A stretch of 35,004 nucleotides of DNA from Oscillospiraceae bacterium (GTDB taxonomy: Bacteria; Bacillota; Clostridia; Oscillospirales; CAG-272). Of the stretch, positions 17,268-23,663 are shown in pieces; the first letter of the stretch is position 1, and each line of letters starts with the position of its first letter. The translations under genes and the position numbers were made by a program. Where the stretch lies: assembly GCA_015063455.1 (NCBI GenBank), contig SVUC01000009.1, forward strand, positions 1-35,004. The letters are read 5' to 3'. The notes beneath the pieces were generated by a model that worked only from the letters and a program-made list of their open reading frames with translations, had not been told where the DNA came from and searched no databases.

Positions 17268-18036
17268 GACAATAGGTATTTTGTGTATCATAGTAGGATT
17301 TGCATGTCTTTTGGCAGCACTCAGCGTTGTAATTCACAACAACTTAGAAGACAAGAACGCTGAAAAAGTCTCAAAAATTATGTTGCAGGATGTACAAAAA
17401 AAAATAATTGAACATTCAGTCATAAAAGACAGCGTAGAGCCCCCATCAGATTCCAAAAAAACTGACAAAACTGAAAATACAAACTCAATTCCCATGGATC
17501 AGATCGAAGATGAGCATGAAGAAGCGGAAAGTTTTGACGAAAATAAATCTGAAGAAGAATCGTCAAATGAAAACATTTCGGATGAGAGTGACTCGGAACC
17601 AATAAGAGACGAAAATATAGATGTTCTCTCTCCTCAGATGATGACAACACCTATAAACGGATACGATTGTGTCGGGATTCTGTCAATCCCTGTACTCGAG
17701 CTTGAATTACCTGTTTTGACCGATTGGAGTTACGAAAAGTTAAAAATCTCACCTTGTCTGTATTACGGTTCCTGCTACGAAAAAGATTTTGTAATTGCAG
17801 GACATAACTACCGATCTCATTTTGGAAAATTAGGTTTACTCCAACCGAATGATTTGGTTTTATTTACAGACATGTACGGTAAGGTTCATGCCTATGAAGT
17901 AGTTCTGATTGAAACTCTTCCCGCTAACGCCACAAAAGAAATGCTCACAAGCGGATTTGATCTGTCGCTTTATACCTGTACTATGAGTGGAACCAGCCGC
18001 ACAACAGTGCGGTGTATCACAAAAAATACACATTAA
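17260..18036 (+). CDS. Second sortase with long acidic stalk, candidate pilus-anchoring (housekeeping-type) sortase
   Basis: The 258-residue protein has one N-terminal span (residues 4-24), then about 100 residues rich in Glu, Ser, Asp and Asn (for example DESDSEPIRDE), and a compact sortase domain from about residue 135. The catalytic triad is visible as His182 (VIAGHNYRSHFG), Cys240 (LSLYTCTMSG) and Arg251 (TTVRCITK). The domain contains LPVLTDWSYEKLKISPC, common to an unclassified clostridial sortase group often found at the end of pilus islands. The class (B-, D- or E-like) cannot be settled by eye. The start overlaps the previous stop by 8 bases. Probably it attaches finished pili or the LIQTG protein to peptidoglycan. 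The length of the stalk is unusual. Confidence 0.85.
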   Translation: MRKTIGILCIIVGFACLLAALSVVIHNNLEDKNAEKVSKIMLQDVQKKIIEHSVIKDSVEPPSDSKKTDKTENTNSIPMDQIEDEHEEAESFDENKSEEESSNENISDESDSEPIRDENIDVLSPQMMTTPINGYDCVGILSIPVLELELPVLTDWSYEKLKISPCLYYGSCYEKDFVIAGHNYRSHFGKLGLLQPNDLVLFTDMYGKVHAYEVVLIETLPANATKEMLTSGFDLSLYTCTMSGTSRTTVRCITKNTH

Positions 18037-18060
18037 ATTTATGCTGCCCTTTATCAAAAA

Positions 18061-18122
18061 AAAACACCCCTTTGTCATACGATATGAACGTTATATCATA
18101 CCGCATAACAAAGGGGTGTTTT
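18061..18122. terminator. Strong hairpin terminator ending the pilus island
   Basis: AAAACACCCCTTTGT (18061-18075) and ACAAAGGGGTGTTTT (18108-18122) form a perfect 15-bp stem. An inner dyad GATAT/ATATC lies in the loop. A-tract and T-tract flanks make it usable in both directions, for the island (+) and for the converging DHHW gene (-). Confidence 0.85.
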
Positions 18123-18139
18123 AATGTTTTTAAATTATA

Positions 18140-19264
18140 TTATTTGAAAGAATTACTGTTGAGAATAAGAGCGCTGTAAAGGAAGAGTACGTCAGCGCCG
18201 TCAAAGTCGATCATATTCATCTTATCATACATTGTGAGAGTAGGCTCACCGATGTATCTGATGTCTACAACATATACAGTCTTGTACGCCTCTGCGATGA
18301 GAGGAGTAATGCTTGATCCGTAAGAATCGCGGAATACAACGAGCACTTCGTCACCCTCTGCATTCGGATTATCTATACGAAGCAGGGGCTTTGTACCGGA
18401 GAGGAAGAGATCATATCCGTCGCTTCCGCCGAACTTTTCGAGATCGTATACGCCGATCGTCTTGTTCTGCTCGTAATCGAATACAGTGCAGGAATTAATG
18501 ATGTCGTTTGTAAGATACACGAGAGTATCGGGATCGGGTCTGAGTGCGCTCTGTCCGTAGTAAACACCCTTGAAGCCGTCGAGCTTGTTCTCGGTGTAAT
18601 TTCCGGAAAGTCTGTCTGCAAATCCCATAGCACCTGCGAGAGTATCAACAACTCCGCCGATCTTATCCTGACTCCAGTGAGTATCGGTGTAGTAGAAATC
18701 ATCAAGCTCAAGAGAACCGAAAATGTCGATGTATTCCATTTCGGGAAGAGCCTCAGTTACTTTATCCACAAGACCTGCGTAATCGGGAGACGGATAACCG
18801 TAGTCGATTCCAAGGAAATAGTTCTTGTCGGGGATAAGGGAGATATAGTGATCTCCGCCGTTATCCTTCAGGAACTTATTGTAAAAATTCTGAAGTCTGC
18901 CGATTGAATAATTAACGTTTGTATCAACAAAATCCTGTTCTATCTTGACGATGTATCCATCCTCTGTTGCGAGACCGTTGTTCTCCTTGAGTCCGAGAAC
19001 GTTAAGCTGGAATTTTGCCTTTATGCTGCGGAAGAATTCGCGGAAAGGAAACTGGTCAACAGAGTAATCCTCAAATTCGTCGATCACAGTCTTATCTATA
19101 ATTCCGCCCCAGGTAATTTCATCGGGGAACTGAGCGAGCGGACGGCGTTCTGCGGTAGATGTTTCCACGGGATTGAAATAGCTGTAGACACACATTACTG
19201 CGAAAAATGCTAAGAATGCAATGAACACAGAGGACACAACTATATTTTTTGTTTTGTTATTCAT
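18140..19264 (-). CDS. DHHW/AlgJ-like membrane-anchored O-acetylation partner
   Basis: The 374-residue protein has an N-terminal membrane anchor at about residues 9-30 (VVSSVFIAFLAFFAVMCVY) and an extracytoplasmic SGNH-like domain. The DHHW-family signature reads YYTDTHWSQDK with Asp194 and His196, and a late Ser in FRDSYGSS (Ser314) completes the triad known from AlgJ/AlgX. These proteins work with an MBOAT acyltransferase to move acetyl groups onto exported polysaccharide. The ATG at 19264 has GGAGG nine bases upstream and lies 16 bases after the MBOAT stop; longer frames run into that gene. It is the last gene of its minus-strand operon. The acceptor polymer is unknown: cell-wall glycan, teichoic acid and capsule are all possible. 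Confidence 0.85.
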   Translation of the reverse strand: MNNKTKNIVVSSVFIAFLAFFAVMCVYSYFNPVETSTAERRPLAQFPDEITWGGIIDKTVIDEFEDYSVDQFPFREFFRSIKAKFQLNVLGLKENNGLATEDGYIVKIEQDFVDTNVNYSIGRLQNFYNKFLKDNGGDHYISLIPDKNYFLGIDYGYPSPDYAGLVDKVTEALPEMEYIDIFGSLELDDFYYTDTHWSQDKIGGVVDTLAGAMGFADRLSGNYTENKLDGFKGVYYGQSALRPDPDTLVYLTNDIINSCTVFDYEQNKTIGVYDLEKFGGSDGYDLFLSGTKPLLRIDNPNAEGDEVLVVFRDSYGSSITPLIAEAYKTVYVVDIRYIGEPTLTMYDKMNMIDFDGADVLFLYSALILNSNSFK

Positions 19265-19280
19265 ATAATCATACCTCCGA

Positions 19281-20729
19281 TCAGAATCTGAAATAAAGGA
19301 ACGGACTGAATGAGCCGTCAACGAAGTAAGCGGTTACAACAAGGAGCATAACTATATCAAATATCGGCTCGAGAATATCAATTACAAGCTTACCTGTCTT
19401 GTGTTCTTTGATCTTAAGAACTGTACGCTTCACGATAGGTGTAGAGCCTACAATACCGAAGATAAGAACGAACGCGTAGCTTGAAAGATAGTAGCCTGTC
19501 TCCTTTGACCAAAGAGGAAGTCCTCCTGCACCGAACATACTTCCGATATCTGCAATCGCACCCGACATACCGTTTGCATGGAAGAGCACAAAGCTTATAA
19601 GTATCATAAAGATAACGTAGATATGTGCGAATACAGCGGGAATCTTTGAGAGGAGCTTGTCGAGGAAGAACTTTTCCATCATAAGAAGTGCGGCAAACAT
19701 CAAGCCCCAGAAAATGAATGTCCAGTCAGCTCCGTGCCAGAAGCCTGTGAGGAACCATACTGCAAGAGTATTAAATACCCAGCGAAGCTTCGAAACTCTG
19801 TTTCCTCCGAGGGGGATGTACACATAGTCGCGGAACCAAGAGCCGAGTGACATATGCCATCTTCTCCAGAATTCAGCAACTCTCTTTGAGATAAAGGGAT
19901 AGTTGAAGTTCTCGAGGAACTCGAATCCGAAGATACGGCCAAGTCCTATCGCCATATCGGAGTAACCGGAGAAGTCGAAGTAAAGCTGAATTGTAATAGC
20001 TATCGCATAGAGCCAGTACATTGCAACAGACTTATCGTCGGAAGCCATCAATGCTCTTGAAAGACCGCCGAGAGTGTCTGCAATGAGAACCTTCTTTGAA
20101 AGACCGATTACAAATCTTGTAACACCGTATGAGAAGTTTTCAAATGTGTGCTTTCTCTCGGAAAGCTCTTCTTCAACGGTTGTATAACGGACAATAGGTC
20201 CTGCGATAAGCTGAGGGAAAAGTGAGACGTATGTCGCAAGTCTGATAAAACTCTTCTGCACCTTAGCCTGACCACGATACACGTCAATGGTATAGCTGAG
20301 GATCTGGAATGTATAGAAGCTGATACCGATAGGAAGTGCGATCATCAAAAGCTTGATCTCGCTTCTGAATACTGCGTTGATGTTTGTAATAAAGAAATCG
20401 GAATATTTGAAGAATCCGAGTGAACCCAAGCTAAAAATCACGCTTGCCCAGAGTGCGATCTTTGCGCCTACAGTACCACGGAACTTATCAATAAGGAGTC
20501 CCGCGATATAGTTCACGAGCACAGTTGCAACCATCAGTATGGTATATATCGGCTCGCCGTAGAAGTAGAACAACAGGCTGGCTATAAGAAGCACGAAGTT
20601 TTTAGCTTCGAAATAACAGTATTCTCCACTCTTCTTTTTGAAGACCTTGATCTTAAACGGCAGAATAAAATAAACCGCAAGAAGTCCCGCCAAAAAGTAG
20701 AACAAAAAACTTATACTCGAGAAGAGCAT
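19281..20729 (-). CDS. MBOAT family O-acyltransferase (AlgI/DltB-like)
   Basis: The 482-residue polytopic membrane protein carries the MBOAT core: FWRRWHMSLGSWFRDYVYIPLGGNR (about 290-315, quoted by its key residues W, R, W, H) and the catalytic-site His332 in TGFWHGADWTFIFWG. The N-terminal MLFSSISFLFYFL start and the total length match AlgI-type proteins that carry acyl groups across the membrane. It pairs with the DHHW protein encoded 16 bases downstream. AGGAGGACAAA is its ribosome site. The start lies 78 bases after the stop of a lipoprotein gene, with a hairpin and a candidate promoter between, so it may be read both from the lipoprotein gene and from its own start. Confidence 0.93.
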   Translation of the reverse strand: MLFSSISFLFYFLAGLLAVYFILPFKIKVFKKKSGEYCYFEAKNFVLLIASLLFYFYGEPIYTILMVATVLVNYIAGLLIDKFRGTVGAKIALWASVIFSLGSLGFFKYSDFFITNINAVFRSEIKLLMIALPIGISFYTFQILSYTIDVYRGQAKVQKSFIRLATYVSLFPQLIAGPIVRYTTVEEELSERKHTFENFSYGVTRFVIGLSKKVLIADTLGGLSRALMASDDKSVAMYWLYAIAITIQLYFDFSGYSDMAIGLGRIFGFEFLENFNYPFISKRVAEFWRRWHMSLGSWFRDYVYIPLGGNRVSKLRWVFNTLAVWFLTGFWHGADWTFIFWGLMFAALLMMEKFFLDKLLSKIPAVFAHIYVIFMILISFVLFHANGMSGAIADIGSMFGAGGLPLWSKETGYYLSSYAFVLIFGIVGSTPIVKRTVLKIKEHKTGKLVIDILEPIFDIVMLLVVTAYFVDGSFSPFLYFRF

Positions 20730-20756
20730 TTTGTCCTCCTAAAAATCATTCTTATT

Positions 20757-20787
20757 AAAACGGATTGAGAATAACCTCAATCCGTTT
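20757..20787 (-). terminator. Hairpin terminator or attenuator before the MBOAT gene
   Basis: AAACGGATTGAG (20758-20769) and CTCAATCCGTTT (20776-20787) form a perfect 12-bp stem with a 6-base loop, after the lipoprotein stop. The U-run on the minus strand is short (TTTT then AATAAG), so read-through is plausible. A possible promoter for the MBOAT gene overlaps it. Confidence 0.65.
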
Positions 20788-20796
20788 AAGTGTCAA
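20768..20796 (-). promoter_or_regulatory. Candidate promoter overlapping the hairpin, for the MBOAT-DHHW genes
   Basis: On the minus strand TTGACA (20796-20791), 17 bases, TATTCT (20773-20768). The -10 falls in the loop and stem edge of the hairpin. The -35 and spacing are consensus but the -10 is only fair. Confidence 0.4.
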
Positions 20797-20807
20797 TTTG
20801 CTCGTAA

Positions 20808-21494
20808 TTATTCTGCAGAATTTTCGATAACTTCAACGAATGTGTTGTAGAAGTCGTTCTTCTGTTCTTCTGTGAAACCGTGAGGATTTTCGTCATCGAT
20901 AACTACCATCATAGAGAAGTAAACGATGTTTTCGTAGTTTTCACATACTGTTGTGTTAGCAATTGTGCAGATGTTCCATCTGGGGTCGCAAGTGTCCTTA
21001 AGAGATGTCTTGAAAGCTTCAACGTCTGTACCTTCAGCAACACGGAAGATGTAACCGATGAAAGCCTGACCCATCATCATGGGCTGGTAGCAGTATGCTT
21101 CGGAGTAACCTGTGGGAGCTTCGGAGAAGCCCATGAGCCATTCTGCGCCGTCTTCAACGGGAGCAACGGAAAGCTGGTAAGAAAGGAATTCTTCGTAGGG
21201 AATCTTTTCTTCTTCAGGCATATCAGCCATGTATTCATTGTATGTTGTTTCCATACCTGCGAATTCAGCATACTTGTTCATAACAGCCTTTGCGATCTCT
21301 TCAAGAGAAGCGTTTGCAGCGAGCTCTGCCTTGGAAGGACCTGCGGGAACGTTATCCTGTTCTTTGTCGGAATCGTTTACGCTTTCGTTCTGGTCGTTGT
21401 TTGCATTATCTTTTGTTTCTTCGTTTGTGTTGTTGCAAGCAACGAGTGTGAGGAGCATCATAGCTGCGATGAGAAGTGCAAGAATCTTTTTCAT
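20808..21494 (-). CDS. Lipoprotein of the sigma/O-acylation block, possibly DUF4358-like
   Basis: The 228-residue protein has a lipobox LVAC with the lipidated Cys at residue 20 after a standard signal peptide, then an Asn/Asp/Glu-rich linker to about residue 50. The folded part begins AELAANASLEEIAKAVMNKY and contains MGFSEAPTGYSEAYCYQPMMM and FRVAEGTDVEAFKTSLKD. Its layout recalls the DUF4358 lipoproteins that often sit beside MBOAT and DHHW genes in Clostridia; this match is by eye and uncertain. It stands upstream of MBOAT-DHHW and has an upstream element (21573-21602) nearly identical to that of the sigma-factor gene, so it is probably in the same regulon. Location: outer face of the membrane. 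Confidence 0.75.
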   Translation of the reverse strand: MKKILALLIAAMMLLTLVACNNTNEETKDNANNDQNESVNDSDKEQDNVPAGPSKAELAANASLEEIAKAVMNKYAEFAGMETTYNEYMADMPEEEKIPYEEFLSYQLSVAPVEDGAEWLMGFSEAPTGYSEAYCYQPMMMGQAFIGYIFRVAEGTDVEAFKTSLKDTCDPRWNICTIANTTVCENYENIVYFSMMVVIDDENPHGFTEEQKNDFYNTFVEVIENSAE

Positions 21495-21572
21495 TTGTTT
21501 TTTCTCTCTTTCTTAAGTTAAAAAATTATTTTTTCTTTTTTGGTGTGAGGATGATTTTTTCGTCCTCCGTTT

Positions 21573-21602
21573 ATAATACAGAAAACATCGCAAAAGGTGA
21601 CC
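21573..21602 (-). promoter_or_regulatory. ECF-like promoter copy 1 (lipoprotein gene)
   Basis: On the minus strand GGTCACC (21602-21596), 17 bases, TATTAT (21578-21573), with TCTG just before the -10 and GAATATTT (21619-21612) upstream. The same elements at the same spacing precede the sigma-factor gene. The predicted leader to the lipoprotein start is about 70 bases. Confidence 0.6.
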
Positions 21603-21635
21603 GATATTTTCAAATATTCTAAAAAATTTTTTTGA

Positions 21636-22253
21636 TTATTTTTGGAAAGGTGCAAATTCAACTATACTCCAGCTTCCGTCAGCGTTCGGAGTGAGTCTGA
21701 AGATCATCTCTCTTGTACTTTGATCGTAAAAGCTGTTCATTATATCGTTGTCATAGAACACAATGTCTGCTTCAAACTCTGCACTCGTCTTGTTGAGGTC
21801 TGCTTCAAGCTCTTTGGACTTTTCAATAAGTCCGTCTGCAGTAATATTGACTTTGCAGCGTCTGAGTGCACCTTCGTTTATGTCACTATCCGAAAGCTCA
21901 ACGAAGCTCATACTGTCAATACTTCCGTTTACGACTATCCATCCGTGTTCAAATTCGTCACTCAGCGAGAATACTGCAACATCGTCCGGAGCTGCCTCTG
22001 TAGCGTCAAGCTGACCGAGCGTTCTGACCTCAGGCACATCAAAATCCTGTCGTGCCAATGCAAACCCGATACAGAACACAAGCGCAAATGAACAGACAGC
22101 ACCGGCAAGTCTCATAGTAAATGAGTAGCTCGGGAAAACAGCTCGTCTCTCTTGTCTCTCCCTTTGCTTCTCCACCTTGAGAAGTGTCTCGCCGATCAGC
22201 TCTTCACTCGGACGAATTTTCCCAAGTGATGCCTTCAATTCACTTTTATTCAT
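21636..22253 (-). CDS. Putative membrane anti-sigma factor
   Basis: The 205-residue protein has a cytoplasmic N-terminus of about 45 residues (SLGKIRPSEELIGETLLKVEKQRER, helical and charged), one membrane span at about 47-67 (LAGAVCSFALVFCIGFALA) and an extracytoplasmic domain of about 138 residues. This topology and its place 80 bases downstream of a sigma-factor gene are those of anti-sigma factors of ECF systems. No CxxxC zinc motif is seen, so it is not a ZAS-type protein. The outer domain (for example GWIVVNGSIDSMSFVELSDSD) would be the sensor or the target of regulated proteolysis. No close ribosome site is evident, which suggests coupling to or lower expression than the sigma factor. 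Confidence 0.7.
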   Translation of the reverse strand: MNKSELKASLGKIRPSEELIGETLLKVEKQRERQERRAVFPSYSFTMRLAGAVCSFALVFCIGFALARQDFDVPEVRTLGQLDATEAAPDDVAVFSLSDEFEHGWIVVNGSIDSMSFVELSDSDINEGALRRCKVNITADGLIEKSKELEADLNKTSAEFEADIVFYDNDIMNSFYDQSTREMIFRLTPNADGSWSIVEFAPFQK

Positions 22254-22333
22254 ATTATAAAAATCGTTTTCCTTTCATACGGTAATGTTCTTTTCAAAAA
22301 ACAGACGCCAAATAAGGAAGTGAACATCATACC

Positions 22334-22927
22334 CTACTCAGCGTCATCGTCTGCCAACTCTAATTTCAGCTTCTGTCTGGCACGTGACAACCGTTTTTTA
22401 ACGTTCACCTCTGAGGTTCCGAGAACCTGTGAGATCTCACGAATAGACATTTCTTCATAGTAGTACAGCAGTATTACCTCGCGCATATTCTGCGGAAGCT
22501 TCAGCACTTCTGCGTAAACATCGGGACCTTCGCCAAGATCATACGCATCAGTTGTTTCATCAGCCAACTCCGATATTATCGCGTCGTCTAATGAATCGAC
22601 GTTTTTTCTCCACGGTGCCGTGAAGTGAGAATTACAGCAGTTGATCGTAACTCTGATAAGCCACGCCTTTCTGTGCTCTTCCGTTTCAAACGGCTTTGTG
22701 TTCATAACGAGCTTTAAGAAAACCTCTTGAAAAATATCACTCGCATCGTTTGATGACTGCGTCTTCGTCAGTGCTATGCGATATACCATCGGTGAATAAA
22801 ACCGCACCACCTCGTCGGTAACCTCCATAGGTAAACACACCGGAGTTCCCTCTGAAAAATGGTTTGATATATCGTTCACGAGTGAGTCTTTTTCCTGAGA
22901 AACGTCGTATGAATCAAAATGCTCCAT
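22334..22927 (-). CDS. ECF-type sigma-70 family RNA polymerase sigma factor
   Basis: The 197-residue protein has region 2 at about residues 40-105 (VRFYSPMVYRIALT, DASDIFQEVFLKLV, KAWLIRVTINCCNSH) and region 4 at about 130-190 (LPQNMREVILLYYYEEMSIREISQVLGTSEVNVKKRLSRARQKL, named by its ends). No region 1 or 3 is present, as in ECF factors. I choose the ATG at 22927 because AAGGA lies seven bases before it; the in-frame GTG at 22942 would be upstream of the transcript start predicted from the -10 at 22945-22950. A putative membrane anti-sigma gene follows. The shared promoter element implies autoregulation. Target genes likely include the lipoprotein at 20808-21494 and perhaps the MBOAT-DHHW genes behind it. 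Confidence 0.9.
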   Translation of the reverse strand: MEHFDSYDVSQEKDSLVNDISNHFSEGTPVCLPMEVTDEVVRFYSPMVYRIALTKTQSSNDASDIFQEVFLKLVMNTKPFETEEHRKAWLIRVTINCCNSHFTAPWRKNVDSLDDAIISELADETTDAYDLGEGPDVYAEVLKLPQNMREVILLYYYEEMSIREISQVLGTSEVNVKKRLSRARQKLKLELADDDAE

Positions 22928-22944
22928 TTCATGTTCCTTCACTC

Positions 22945-22974
22945 ATAATACAGATTTCTTTAAAAAAGGTGACC
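22945..22974 (-). promoter_or_regulatory. ECF-like promoter copy 2 (sigma-factor gene, autoregulatory)
   Basis: On the minus strand GGTCACC (22974-22968), 17 bases, TATTAT (22950-22945), with TCTG before the -10 and GAATATTT (22993-22986) upstream. The transcript would begin at or just before the ribosome site of the ATG at 22927, giving a very short leader. Confidence 0.6.
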
Positions 22975-23279
22975 GCAATTTCGAAAAATATTCAAAAAAA
23001 TTTGTTTTTTCTGAAACGCTGAATTTCCGGCAGATGATCCAGCGCAAACTACGACATCATACATAATACATTTATTATAATATATAGTAATATAAATGTC
23101 AAGTCTGTTGGCAGATTTGCCGCTTTAAGCGAAAAGAGGCAAAGGTCCGTTACGCACAGCAAATTTTTACGTTTTCCCTCTTATTCAAAATAATCAAAAG
23201 AATTTCCCAAAAACCATTGACAAATGTATACGGTTGTGATATACTGAAAGCGTAGACAAATGTATATAGTGGAGGTCGT
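22975..23279. other. Intergenic region between sigma factor and blaI-like gene
   Basis: Apart from the promoter elements at each end, this AT-rich stretch holds no ORF or RNA gene that I can support. A TTTGCC (23116-23121) and GGCAAA (23138-23143) pair encloses CGCT-TTA-AGCG and may be a small hairpin of unknown use. Confidence 0.6.
23217..23264 (+). promoter_or_regulatory. Promoter with twin BlaI-type operators
   Basis: TTGACA (23217-23222), 17 bases, TATACT (23240-23245) is a consensus promoter. Two identical copies of GACAAATGTA lie at 23219-23228, overlapping the -35, and at 23255-23264, just after the start site. Each approximates the BlaI/MecI dyad TACAnnTGTA with one mismatch. Such placement predicts tight autorepression by the adjacent regulator. 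Confidence 0.75.
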
Positions 23280-23663
23280 ATGAAAGCTATCGAACGATTA
23301 CCCGAATCCGAGCTTGAGATCATGCTTACATTGTGGCACAGCGAAAAGCCGATGACTGCGGGAGAAATAACAAAAAAACTATCGGAAATCCACGGATGGA
23401 AAACTGGAACAGTGCACGTTCTTCTCGAAAGGCTCTATGAGAGAGGATTTGTGTCCTGTGACAAAAGCGGATACAAGCACCTGTTCTCCCCCGTGATCAA
23501 GGAATCAGATTACAGAAAAGGAGAAGAGCACACAATGATGCAGCGGTTCTTCGGCGGGTCTGCTAAGAACATGATCGCATCTCTGCTCAACGCAGACGGT
23601 CTGAGCGACGATGATCTGGAGGAGATCGCAGTGATGCTGAAGAAGAAAACAGGGGGTAAGTGA
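23280..23663 (+). CDS. blaI: BlaI/MecI family transcriptional repressor
   Basis: The 127-residue winged-helix protein has the family start RLPESELEIMLTLWHSEKPMTAGEI, recognition region KTGTVHVLLERLYERGFV and wing KSGYKHLFSPVI, then a dimerisation tail. BlaI proteins repress their own operon by binding paired dyads and are inactivated by proteolysis when the M56 partner senses its signal. The Asn-Phe cleavage site known in staphylococcal BlaI/MecI is not evident; the corresponding region reads MQRFFGGSAKNMIASLL. GGAGG lies four bases before the ATG. The stop overlaps the start of the M56 gene (TGATG), so the pair is translationally coupled. No beta-lactamase gene is nearby, so the gene name reflects family only. 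Confidence 0.92.
   Translation: MKAIERLPESELEIMLTLWHSEKPMTAGEITKKLSEIHGWKTGTVHVLLERLYERGFVSCDKSGYKHLFSPVIKESDYRKGEEHTMMQRFFGGSAKNMIASLLNADGLSDDDLEEIAVMLKKKTGGK

Noticed and set aside
7027..18036. Recently mobilised pilus island
   Set aside because: No integrase, transposase, flanking repeats or tRNA junction borders it, and it has normal promoter and terminator boundaries.
20880..21521. 213-residue Cys/Phe/Val-rich frame on the plus strand
   Set aside because: It is antisense to the lipoprotein gene; the lipobox protein on the other strand explains the coding signal.
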